Of a stretch of 64,000 nt of DNA, positions 34,163 to 42,904 are shown piece after piece. Numbering within the stretch: position 1 is the first letter of the stretch; the number at the start of each line of letters is the position of its first letter. The position numbers and the translations under genes are program-made. The DNA is taken from the NCBI RefSeq assembly GCF_044465595.1, contig NZ_JBITLV010000010.1:1-64000 (forward strand), written 5' to 3'. The notes below the pieces were generated by a model, which was not told the DNA's origin, searched no databases, and worked only from the letters and a program-made list of their open reading frames with translations. The stretch is from Spongisporangium articulatum (GTDB taxonomy: Bacteria > Actinomycetota > Actinomycetes > Actinomycetales > Kineosporiaceae).

Positions 34163-37100
34163 ATGCGACGACGGGGTCGGCGATCGGGTGTCCTGGTTCT
34201 GCTGCTGAGCGCCGGCACGGCCCTCTCCTCGGCGCTCGGACTGGTGGTCACCGGCGGTCCGGCCGGGGCCGCCGTCGTCCCGGCGGCGCCCGGTGGGCCC
34301 GGGGCGCTCTCGCACTTCGACCTGGCCCGCAAGGACTGCCTGGGCACGGCCCGGAACACGACGTCGAAGGTCTGGTACACGGTCGCCGGTGGCGTGCTCT
34401 CCGACGTCTACGCGCCGACGATCGACACCACGAACGTCGAGACGATGCAGTACGTCGTCACCGACGGCTCGACCTTCACCGACCTGCAGACCCGCGACAC
34501 CACGTACACCGTGAAGAGCCTCGACCCGGGCGGGATGGCCTGCCAGGTCACCAGCACCGCCAAGAGCGGGAAGTACTCGCTGGTCAGCGATTTCGTCACC
34601 GACCCGGCTCGGGACGCGGTGGTCGTGCGGACCCGGCTGGTGCCGGCCCGGGGCGTCGCGGGGCTCAAGGTGTACGTGCGCTACGACGCGACCATGAACG
34701 GCAACGGTGGCGGGGGAGCACCCGACGGCGGCGCGGACGACGCCGCCGTCGACGCCACCACCGCCCTGGTCAGCTCGGACACCGTCACCGAGACCAACGC
34801 GCCGAACCGGGACTACGCGGTCCCGCTGTTCGGGGCGCTGCGGGCGGACAAGCCGTTCCTGGCCGCCAGCAGCGGGTTCGCGGGCACCGCGAGCGACGGT
34901 CTCACCCAACTCGACGCCGACCACACACTGGGCACGACGTACACGACCGCGACGCACGGGAACGTGGTGCAGACCGGGCAGGTGGACGTCGGGCGCGACG
35001 GCCGCTTCACCCTCGCCCTCGGCTACGGGAAGACGCAGACGTCGGCGGTCTCCGTGGCCGGTGCGGCCGCGCAGGCGCCGTTCGCCCGCACCGCGGCGAA
35101 GTACGTCGCCGGGTGGGCGGCCTACGACGCCCGGCTCAAGCGCCCGCCGGCCTCCTTCCCCGGCCTCAGGGCCGCCGACGCTTCGAAACTGCGCGCCGCG
35201 TACTGGTTGTCGGCCAACGTGCTGAAGGCGAGTGAGGACAAGACGTTCCCCGGCGCGGTCGTCGCCTCGCTCGCGAGCCCCTGGGGGCAGGCCGTGTCGG
35301 CCGGGGAGGCGCCCGACGGCAAGGGCGTCTGGTTCGGCTCGTACCGCGAGATCTTCGCCCGCGACCTGTACGAGGCGTTCACCGGCTTCCTCACCGACGG
35401 GGACCTGGCCACCGCGCGGGCCACCACCCGGTTCCTGTTCGAGCGGCAGCAGCTGGCCGACGGGCGGATGCCGCGCAACTCCCTGGTCAACGGCAAGCTC
35501 TCGAACGACTCCGGCGGTGATCAGCTCGACGAGACCGCCTACCCGATCCTGATGGCCTACCAGGCCGGGCTCTCGGGTGACTCGGCGCTGTGGACGGACC
35601 ACGTGAAGAAGGCCGCCGACTTCGTCGTCGCGCACGGCCCGAGCTTCGGCTCGGAGCGGTGGGAGGAGCAGAGCGGCTACTCGCCGTCCACCATCGCCGC
35701 TGAGATCGCCGGGCTGGTGGCCGCGGGCCGCATCGCCGACGCCCAGGGCGACCATGCGTCGGCGCGCGTGTACCGGGCCACGGCCGACCACTTCCAGCGC
35801 AGCATCAAGGGCTGGACGGTCACGACCACCGGCCCGTACGCGACCGGCCGGTACTTCATCCGGCTGTCCAAGTCCGGCGACCCGGACGCCGCGGTCTCGT
35901 ACGGGCTCGGCAACGGCGGCCCGACCGCCGACCAGCGGTCCGTGATCGACGCCGGGTTCCTCGAACTGACCCGGCTGGGTGCGCTGTCGCCCACCGATCC
36001 CGACGTGCAGGCGTCGCTGCCGGTCGTCGACTCGACCATCGCCCGGACCACGCCGAGCGGGGTCGGGTACTACCGCTACGGGACGTCGAGCGCCGGCACC
36101 GAGGACGGCTACGGAGACTGTTACGAACCCGACCCCACCGACTGTGCCCCGACCGGGAAGCCCTGGCCCGCAGGCAATTCCGGCTCCGGGCACCTCTGGC
36201 CGGTGCTGAACGGCGAACGCGCCGAGCAGCGCTTGCAGACCGGTGACCGGGCCGGTGCGGCGCAACTCCTGCTCAGCATGAACCGGTACTCCTCCGGCGT
36301 CGGGCTGGTGCCCGAACAGGACTGGGAGAATCCCGATCTCGCCGCCTCGCCGTACGGCACCGACCCGGCGACGGCGTCCATCGGGTTCCGGGCCGGGCAG
36401 GCGGCCGGTTCGGCGTCGCCGCTGACCTGGGCCCAGGCGCAGCAGGTCCGGCTCACCTTGAGCCTGGCCGGCGGGACCCGCCCGCTGGAGCAGCCGGACG
36501 CCGTCCGCGCGCGGTACCTGCCCACCGCGCCGGGCGCGGCGCCGGTCACCGTCACCGCCCCGGCCGACGGCGCGGTCGTCACCACCGCGACGGTCCCGAT
36601 CACCGGGACGACGACGCCGGGCGCGACCGTCGACGTCGCCTCCACGGCGGTCGACACCGGGGGAGCGTCGTCCACCGTCACGGTGAAGGCGGCTGCGGAC
36701 GGGTCGTTCTCGGCCACCGTCCCGTCGCCGTTCGGGACGTCGGTGATCACCGTCGCCGTGACCGCACCGGACGGGTCGACCGGCTACGCACGCCGGGCCG
36801 TGGTGTCGGACTTCATCACCGGCACCACCGTGCTCGACGTCACCGACCCGACCGGCGACGACCACGGGCCAGGCCCGTTCGCGTACCCGACCTCGGGCGA
36901 CTTCACCCCGGGCGCGTTCGACATCCAGCGGTTCCAGGTGATCGTCAGCGGCCAGAACGCCGTCCTGCGGGTGCAGACCCGCGACCTGTCACCGACCTTC
37001 GGATCGGCACTGGGCGCTCAGCTGCTCGACGTCTACGTGCACACGCCGGGCGCCGGAGATACCTCCACGGCAGCCGCTTTCGCCTCCCGCAACTACACGA

Positions 37101-37522
37101 TCGCGGCCGGCTCGGCCTGGAGCCGGCGCATCGAGGTGCAGGGCTTCGCGGCGCCGGTGTTCGTCGACGCGGCCGGCGCCTCGCTGGGCGACGTGACCGT
37201 GCAGGCCGGCCAGACGTCCCGGTACATCACGATGATCGTCCCGCTGGCCGCGCTCGGCACCCCCGGTCCGGGGTGGTCGTTCGCCGTCGTGCTGCACGGG
37301 CAGGACGGCTTCAGCGGCGACCAGGCCCGCTCGTTCGCCCCCACCGCCCAGCCGTTCCAGTTCGGCCTGTGCGCCCCGGGCGGGGTGAGCCCCGTCTGCG
37401 CGATCGACCCGGGGACGGCCCCCAAGGCGATGGACGTGATCACGCCGGCGGGCGTCGACCAGGCCACCGAGCTCGACCCGACGCTCGGCCCGGTGGTGAT
37501 CGCCGGCGTCCCTGTGCCCTGA
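34163..37522 (+). CDS. Secreted GH15 glucodextranase-like enzyme
   Basis: 1119-aa secreted glycosidase. A basic signal peptide (MRRRGRRSG plus hydrophobic core, cleavage near GPAGA) precedes an N-terminal beta-sandwich (~45-310), a GH15 (alpha/alpha)6 catalytic barrel (~320-790) with the general acid in ERWEEQSG (E501/E502) and the general base in PEQDWENP (E718), a bacterial Ig-like domain (~795-880) and a C-terminal glucodextranase-type domain starting DPTGDDHGPG. This four-domain order is that of Arthrobacter glucodextranase, which releases glucose from alpha-1,6-glucans, but glucoamylase activity on alpha-1,4 links is possible. No sugar transporter is adjacent. A 10-bp palindrome (ACCCATGGGT, 34111-34120) lies upstream. 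Confidence 0.85.
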   Translation: MRRRGRRSGVLVLLLSAGTALSSALGLVVTGGPAGAAVVPAAPGGPGALSHFDLARKDCLGTARNTTSKVWYTVAGGVLSDVYAPTIDTTNVETMQYVVTDGSTFTDLQTRDTTYTVKSLDPGGMACQVTSTAKSGKYSLVSDFVTDPARDAVVVRTRLVPARGVAGLKVYVRYDATMNGNGGGGAPDGGADDAAVDATTALVSSDTVTETNAPNRDYAVPLFGALRADKPFLAASSGFAGTASDGLTQLDADHTLGTTYTTATHGNVVQTGQVDVGRDGRFTLALGYGKTQTSAVSVAGAAAQAPFARTAAKYVAGWAAYDARLKRPPASFPGLRAADASKLRAAYWLSANVLKASEDKTFPGAVVASLASPWGQAVSAGEAPDGKGVWFGSYREIFARDLYEAFTGFLTDGDLATARATTRFLFERQQLADGRMPRNSLVNGKLSNDSGGDQLDETAYPILMAYQAGLSGDSALWTDHVKKAADFVVAHGPSFGSERWEEQSGYSPSTIAAEIAGLVAAGRIADAQGDHASARVYRATADHFQRSIKGWTVTTTGPYATGRYFIRLSKSGDPDAAVSYGLGNGGPTADQRSVIDAGFLELTRLGALSPTDPDVQASLPVVDSTIARTTPSGVGYYRYGTSSAGTEDGYGDCYEPDPTDCAPTGKPWPAGNSGSGHLWPVLNGERAEQRLQTGDRAGAAQLLLSMNRYSSGVGLVPEQDWENPDLAASPYGTDPATASIGFRAGQAAGSASPLTWAQAQQVRLTLSLAGGTRPLEQPDAVRARYLPTAPGAAPVTVTAPADGAVVTTATVPITGTTTPGATVDVASTAVDTGGASSTVTVKAAADGSFSATVPSPFGTSVITVAVTAPDGSTGYARRAVVSDFITGTTVLDVTDPTGDDHGPGPFAYPTSGDFTPGAFDIQRFQVIVSGQNAVLRVQTRDLSPTFGSALGAQLLDVYVHTPGAGDTSTAAAFASRNYTIAAGSAWSRRIEVQGFAAPVFVDAAGASLGDVTVQAGQTSRYITMIVPLAALGTPGPGWSFAVVLHGQDGFSGDQARSFAPTAQPFQFGLCAPGGVSPVCAIDPGTAPKAMDVITPAGVDQATELDPTLGPVVIAGVPVP

Positions 37523-37548
37523 CGGGTGCTTCGGCGGTGCTTCGGCGG

Positions 37549-38421
37549 TCAGTCGGACACCGCGCGCACGGCGTCCGCGACCCTCTTGGGCGCGGTGGTC
37601 TCCAGGGGTCGGGCCGCGGCGACCGGGATCAGGCTCCCGGGCCGGAACCGCTTCACGAACGCGGCCCGCCGGGCCACGGCCCGCACGTCCGCCGTGGTCG
37701 CGGGCGTGCTCGACGTCGTGCCGGTGCCTGCGGTCGAGGTCAGGTAGACCAGCGGGATCCTCGGTTCGCGACCGGCGTAGCGCTGGGCGGCCCGGAGCGT
37801 CTCGTACCGGCTGAGGTGTTCGGGGCTGTCGGTCTCGTCGCTGCCGGAGGCCGCCTGCAGGGCCTCGGTGCCGGCCTGGCCCGGGAACGGGGAGTCGAGC
37901 AGCACGAGCCCGGTCACCGCCCGACGGTGCCCGTTCGCGTACAGGTACGCCAGCAGCCCGCCGAACCCGGAGCCGACGAGCACGTACGGTCCGCCGATGT
38001 CGGCCTTCTTCAGCAGGCCCTGCAGGTCCGCGAGGGCGTCGGCCGGGGTCTGCGGCCCCGTCACCCGGTCGCTGTCGCCCACTCCGCGCCGGTCGTAGAG
38101 GCAGACCCGCTGATCGTCCTCCACGATCGACGCGAACGCCGTGCCGGCCTTGCGGGGGGCCGATCCCGCGCCGGCGGCGACGCTGTCGTGCAGGTAGACG
38201 ACGGTGGGCGAGCCGGTGCCGCGGCAGCTCAGGTAGAGGCCGTGCCCGCCGAAGCCGTTCACCACGAAGCTGCCCTCGAGCGAGGCGACCGTCGGCTCCG
38301 GCGAGGCCGGGGCGCTCGAGGTGGGCGGCGTCGTCCCCGACCCTCCGCCGCCGCAGGCGGCCAGTGCCAGCGCCAGCAGGGCGGCGGTCAGGGTCCGGGC
38401 GTGTGCCGCAATCCAGCCCAT
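37549..38421 (-). CDS. Alpha/beta-hydrolase-fold lipoprotein lacking nucleophile and histidine
   Basis: 290-aa lipoprotein (lipobox LAAC, Cys23, followed by a Gly/Ser/Pro linker). The core is recognisably alpha/beta hydrolase: VVYLHDSVAAG, CLYDRRGVGDSD and YVLVGSGFGGLLAYLYA. In the nucleophile elbow the serine of G-x-S-x-G is replaced by Gly152 (G-S-G-F-G), and the C-terminal catalytic His is replaced by Arg271 (AARPLETTAP). The fold is therefore kept but the triad lost, implying a binding or structural role outside the membrane. It is convergent with the glucodextranase gene and divergent from the EAL gene. Confidence 0.8.
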   Translation of the reverse strand: MGWIAAHARTLTAALLALALAACGGGGSGTTPPTSSAPASPEPTVASLEGSFVVNGFGGHGLYLSCRGTGSPTVVYLHDSVAAGAGSAPRKAGTAFASIVEDDQRVCLYDRRGVGDSDRVTGPQTPADALADLQGLLKKADIGGPYVLVGSGFGGLLAYLYANGHRRAVTGLVLLDSPFPGQAGTEALQAASGSDETDSPEHLSRYETLRAAQRYAGREPRIPLVYLTSTAGTGTTSSTPATTADVRAVARRAAFVKRFRPGSLIPVAAARPLETTAPKRVADAVRAVSD

Positions 38422-38530
38422 GTCATGCCCTCACGTCCGAATCGGGCATCCGTGCGCCGTGCTTCGTGCTCCGTGTCCGTCGCCGCCCAGCCTCCCGGCG
38501 GGCGCCGGGCCGGGCAAGGAACGGTGCGGC

Positions 38531-41335
38531 GTGTCCCCCGCGGGCCGGCTTCGGTTCAAGCATCGGGGGAGATCAGCCGATTCACGCAGCGTGAGGTTCG
38601 TGGGGCTGGGCCGCCGACGGCCGGCGCGTTTGGCCGTATGGCTGACCGCGCTGGTCCTCGTGCCCCTGACCGCCATCGGCCTGCAGCTCTACGTCTCCGC
38701 CGCCGGCCGCTCCGAGGCCCGGGGGCAGGCCCGCGTCGTCGAGGTGAGCACCAGCCACCTGGTCAAGGTGGTCGCGCTGGGCGCGGCCGTCGCCCGCGAG
38801 CGCATCCCGACCACGATCGTCCTGGCCAACCTCGGCAAGGTCGACAGTCGGGAGGTGGGCCAGGCGATCGGGCTGGACGTGGACCGGTTCCTCAGCGAGA
38901 GCCAGGCCGCGACCGACGCCGCGCTGGCCACCCTGCCGGACGACGCCTGGGTGGCCCCGGTCCGCGCCCGGACCGAGGCGGCCCGCGCGGCCATGAAGGG
39001 GCCCCTGACCCGGGCGCGCAGCAACATCGCGCTCGACGGGCTGTGGGAGGCCCAGAAGGTGGTCCAGACGCAGGTCCTGTCCGAGATCGACGACATGCAG
39101 CAGAGCGTGGACGCGCTGGCCGTGACCGGCTCGGCCATCTCGGCGCTGCGGCGCGACCTCGAGTCGTTGCGGCAGGCCTACGAGCTCGTCGTCGCCTTCG
39201 CCAACGAGGGGGCCTCGGTGTTCGCCCTGGGCGACGTCGCCGTGGCCACCAAGTTCCCGGCCATCGACCCGAACAGCTACGTCACCAGCCCGCGGCTCGC
39301 GTACGTGACCGCCAACGCGCTCTACCGCTCCTACTCGAACCAGCTGCGGTTGTCGTCGGCCGGGGCCATCGCCAAGAAGTTCACCGAGGTGGACAACAGC
39401 GGCGACGCCCGGCTGATCGGCGTCTTCTTCGACCGGCTCGGTAAACGCTGGGCCTCGAAGTCCTTCGACGGCGTGGCGCCCAGGAGCGACCTCGCCGGCA
39501 CCAACCTGCTGACCCGGGCCTTCCTGTCCATCGGCCTGCGGCACTTCGACTCGCTGAAGGGTCTGGTGCAGGTCGCCGGGCAGCAGGTGAGCGGCGACGC
39601 CCGCGCGATCCGCACGCAGGCCGACGACGCCTACCGCCAGATCTGGTTCGTGATGCTGGCCGCGGCGTTCGGGGCCCTGGCCGGGGTCGGCCTGCTCACC
39701 CGGGTCGTCACCCGGCCGCTGGCCCAGGTCGCCGCCCGCGCCCGCCGGATCGCCGACGGAGATCTCGAACCCGTCACCGCGACCGGCGGTCCGCGCGAGG
39801 TGCACGACGTGAGCAGCGCGTTCGACGAGATGGCCCAGAACCTGATCCTGCTTCAGCAGCAGGCCGACGCGCTGGCCGCCGGTGAAACCCGGCACGAGTC
39901 GCTGCAGAAGACCGTCCCGGGCGCGATGGGCCGGGCCGTGCAGGCGTCGGTCCAGCGGCTGTCCCAGTCGCTCGACGCGCGCCGGCAGTTGGAGGACCAG
40001 CTGCGCTACGAATCCACCCACGACGGGCTCACGGGCCTGCTGAACCGCGCGTCGGCGCTCGTCGCCCTCGAGCACGGCCTGGCCAGGGTGAACCGGACCG
40101 CGGGCGGGCTGGGCGTCATCCACGTGGACCTCGACCGGCTGGGGCTGATCAACGACCTGGGTGGGCCCGGCGCCGGGGACGCCGTCCTGAAGCACGTGGC
40201 CACCTCGATCTCGACCACCGTGCGCACCGGGGACATCGTGGCCCGGCTCGACTCCGACGAGTTCGTCATCATCACCGAGACAGACTCGGTCGACGTGCTG
40301 ATGGAGCTGGCCCGGCGCATCCTCGACCGGCTCGGCGAGCTGACGCTGACCGAGCTCGCGCCGCTGAACGCCACCCGGCTGCGCGACGCCGGCCTGCCAC
40401 CGGGTGTCGGGGCCAGCGCCGGGGTGGTCGTCGCGTTCGACGGGCTGCAGGACGCCACCGCGCTGCTACGTGACGCGGCCGACGCCATCCGTTCGGCCAA
40501 GCGCAAGGGCGGCGGGCACATCGAACTGCTGGACGACGAGCTGCGCCGCCTGGTCGAGCTGCGGCACAAGGTGCACGACGGGTTGCGCCAGGCCCTCGAC
40601 GACGCCGACCTGCGGTTGCAGTACCAGCCGATCGTCGACACGGCCGGGCGGACCGCCGGGGTCGAGGCGCTGGTCCGGTGGACCAGCCGGGAGCTGGGCG
40701 TCGTCGCCCCCGACGTGTTCGTGGAGGCGGCCGAGTCGTCCGAGCTGGTGCTGGAACTCGACCGCTGGGTGCTGGCCGAGGCGCTGCGCCAGCTCACCGC
40801 CTGGGACGCCGCGGGGCAGCTGCCGGGCATCTACATGTCGGTCAACATCTCGGGCCGCCACCTGGGCAGCAACCGGCTCGTCCCCGACGTGAAGGCGGCC
40901 CTGGCCAAGGCCGGGGTGGCCCCCGAGCGCCTGCTGATCGAGATCACCGAGACCGTCCTGCTCTCCGACCTCTCGGACGCCGCCGCCGAACTGACCGAGC
41001 TGCGCGAGCTCGGCGTCCGGATCGCCGTCGACGACTTCGGCACCGGGTACACGTCCATCGCCCACCTGACCCACCTGCCCGTCGACATCGTGAAGATCGA
41101 CCGGTCCTTCGTCGTCGGCATGGCCCAGGAGCGCGGCAAGGCGCTGCTCGGCTCGCTCGTCGAGATGGCCAAGGCCCTGAACCTGAAGACGGTGGCCGAG
41201 GGGGTCGAGACGGAGGAGGAACTCGCCGTCCTGCACGAGCTCGGCTGCGACCTGATCCAGGGCTACCTGCTGGGCCGGCCGTCCGACCCTGAGCTGCTCG
41301 GGGACCGGGTGACCCCGGCCAGTCAACCCGCTTGA
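38531..41335 (+). CDS. Membrane c-di-GMP phosphodiesterase: sensor, HAMP, degenerate GGDEF, EAL
   Basis: 934-aa membrane protein. TM1 is near residues 34-55; a ~320-aa helical external sensor follows, then TM2 (WFVMLAAAFGALAGVGLLT) and HAMP (RPLAQVAARARRIADGDLEPV). The GGDEF domain reads RLDSDEF at the active half-site, so cyclase activity is unlikely. The EAL domain keeps its metal and catalytic motifs: VEALVRW, IEITET, AVDDFGTGYTS, VKIDRSF and VAEGVET. The protein should hydrolyse c-di-GMP under control of an external signal. GTG 38531 is chosen for its AAGGA site (10 nt spacing); GTG 38591 would also retain TM1. It is followed closely by an intact diguanylate cyclase. Confidence 0.88.
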   Translation: MSPAGRLRFKHRGRSADSRSVRFVGLGRRRPARLAVWLTALVLVPLTAIGLQLYVSAAGRSEARGQARVVEVSTSHLVKVVALGAAVARERIPTTIVLANLGKVDSREVGQAIGLDVDRFLSESQAATDAALATLPDDAWVAPVRARTEAARAAMKGPLTRARSNIALDGLWEAQKVVQTQVLSEIDDMQQSVDALAVTGSAISALRRDLESLRQAYELVVAFANEGASVFALGDVAVATKFPAIDPNSYVTSPRLAYVTANALYRSYSNQLRLSSAGAIAKKFTEVDNSGDARLIGVFFDRLGKRWASKSFDGVAPRSDLAGTNLLTRAFLSIGLRHFDSLKGLVQVAGQQVSGDARAIRTQADDAYRQIWFVMLAAAFGALAGVGLLTRVVTRPLAQVAARARRIADGDLEPVTATGGPREVHDVSSAFDEMAQNLILLQQQADALAAGETRHESLQKTVPGAMGRAVQASVQRLSQSLDARRQLEDQLRYESTHDGLTGLLNRASALVALEHGLARVNRTAGGLGVIHVDLDRLGLINDLGGPGAGDAVLKHVATSISTTVRTGDIVARLDSDEFVIITETDSVDVLMELARRILDRLGELTLTELAPLNATRLRDAGLPPGVGASAGVVVAFDGLQDATALLRDAADAIRSAKRKGGGHIELLDDELRRLVELRHKVHDGLRQALDDADLRLQYQPIVDTAGRTAGVEALVRWTSRELGVVAPDVFVEAAESSELVLELDRWVLAEALRQLTAWDAAGQLPGIYMSVNISGRHLGSNRLVPDVKAALAKAGVAPERLLIEITETVLLSDLSDAAAELTELRELGVRIAVDDFGTGYTSIAHLTHLPVDIVKIDRSFVVGMAQERGKALLGSLVEMAKALNLKTVAEGVETEEELAVLHELGCDLIQGYLLGRPSDPELLGDRVTPASQPA

Positions 41336-41373
41336 GCGCTTGACTCCGGCGCTTCGGCGGCCGATCAAGAAAT

Positions 41374-42885
41374 GTGAACTCGCTGCGCCGGCGCCTGAGC
41401 GCCATGCCGGTCCTGAACCGGATCCGGTTGATCACCGTGGTCTTCGGTGTGCTGGCGACCGTCGCGCTGACCGGCCAGCTCGACACGTCCCGGCCGGGCC
41501 CGGAAGTGGGCGTCGCGCTCGCGGCCATGGCGACCATCGCGCTGACGATGGTCCTCACCTACGCCCGCGGCCAGGTCCTGGTCGTCGACCCGCTGCTGCC
41601 GCTGCTGGTGGTCGTGTTCGGGGCCGCCGTCCAGGACCCGCGGGCCACCACCGGGGTGTGCGTCGGCATCGTCGTGGCCCAGTCGTTCTACGGCTCCACC
41701 CGGCGGGCCGCCGTCCGGGCGGGCCTCCTCGTGCCCGTGCTGCCGCTGGCCGTGCGGTTCAACCCGAATGCGGATTTCGGTGCGCTCGACCCGAGCGTGC
41801 TGTCGCTGATCCCGATCTTCATGATCTTCACGCTGCTGATCCGGGTGCTCAAGGGGTCGCTCGAGTCGCAGGTCGAGACCAGCGCCCGGGAGGCGCTGCT
41901 GGCCGCGACCAGCCGGCGCCTGCTGGGCTGCACGGACCTGGACGAGGTGCGCTCGATCGTCACCAGGGCCGGAGGTGAGCTGGTAACCCGGACGCCCGGG
42001 TTGGTGGTGCTGACCGTCGTCCGTCACGGGGTCCGGGCGCGCGTGCTGCGGGCCTACGGCGTCGCCGAGGACCTGGTCGGCCTGTCCGTGCCGATCGAGG
42101 CCGCCGCGCGCGGCGCGGGGGAGTCGTTGGACGGGCTGGTCGGTGGGCGCCGGCACTGGCGCGTCATCGAACTCGACCACGACGTGCTGGGGGCGGTCCA
42201 CGGCGACACCTGCGAGGACGGCGACCTGCTGCTGCTCGGCCTGGACCGCCGGATCCCCGAGTCGGTGATCGATGCGTTCAGCTCCCTCTCCGCGCAGATG
42301 TCGATGGCCGAGACCGCCTGCCGGGCCCACGCCGAGCTCGAGCACCGGGCCCACCACGACGAGCTGACGGCCATGCCGAACCGGGCGGTGGTGTTTCACC
42401 GGCTCGCCGTGTCGCTCGAGGAGGCCGCGGCGCGCGGTGTCACCGCGGCCGTGATGGTCATCGACCTCGACGACTTCAAGACGGTCAACGACACCTACGG
42501 GCACGGCGGGGGCGACGCCCTGCTGGTCGAGATCGCCCGCCGGATGGTCGAAGTCGTCGGGAAGGACGGGATGGCGGCCCGTTTCGGCGGTGACGAGTTC
42601 GCGGTCCTGATGCCGAGCACCGACCGGTCGGCGGCCACCCGGCTCGCGCACGCGCTGCGGGCCCGGCTGCTCGAGCCGGTGGCGATGGGCAACGCGGCGG
42701 TCACGGTCGGCTGCAGCATCGGCCTGGCCCTGAGCGACGGTGAGCGCACCGCGACCGACCTGGTGCGGTGCGCGGACATCGCGATGTACGCGGCCAAGGC
42801 GGGTGGGAAGAACCGGGTCGAGGACTTCTCCGAGGAACGCCACGGCGCGATCGCCGAGCAACGCATCGCCCAGCCGACGGCCTGA
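41374..42885 (+). CDS. Membrane-bound diguanylate cyclase
   Basis: 503-aa protein making c-di-GMP from GTP. Five to six N-terminal hydrophobic segments (about residues 18-170) form a membrane sensor, a GAF-like region follows (~190-310), and the C-terminal GGDEF domain (~325-490) has an intact RFGGDEFAVLMP active site with DLDDFKTVND upstream. The inhibitory RxxD I-site position reads VGKD, so product inhibition may be absent. It starts at GTG 41374, 38 nt after the EAL protein, suggesting one operon with opposing enzymes. The polysaccharide synthase genes lie 1.5 kb downstream. Confidence 0.9.
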   Translation: MNSLRRRLSAMPVLNRIRLITVVFGVLATVALTGQLDTSRPGPEVGVALAAMATIALTMVLTYARGQVLVVDPLLPLLVVVFGAAVQDPRATTGVCVGIVVAQSFYGSTRRAAVRAGLLVPVLPLAVRFNPNADFGALDPSVLSLIPIFMIFTLLIRVLKGSLESQVETSAREALLAATSRRLLGCTDLDEVRSIVTRAGGELVTRTPGLVVLTVVRHGVRARVLRAYGVAEDLVGLSVPIEAAARGAGESLDGLVGGRRHWRVIELDHDVLGAVHGDTCEDGDLLLLGLDRRIPESVIDAFSSLSAQMSMAETACRAHAELEHRAHHDELTAMPNRAVVFHRLAVSLEEAAARGVTAAVMVIDLDDFKTVNDTYGHGGGDALLVEIARRMVEVVGKDGMAARFGGDEFAVLMPSTDRSAATRLAHALRARLLEPVAMGNAAVTVGCSIGLALSDGERTATDLVRCADIAMYAAKAGGKNRVEDFSEERHGAIAEQRIAQPTA

Positions 42886-42904
42886 GCCTTTGTAGGCTCG
42901 GGGT

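Noticed and set aside
32348..36865. 1505-codon open frame on the minus strand across the chemoreceptor and glucodextranase genes
   Set aside because: It is antisense to two well-supported genes, has low-complexity Arg/Gly/Ala/Val composition and no domain. Such frames arise from high third-position GC.
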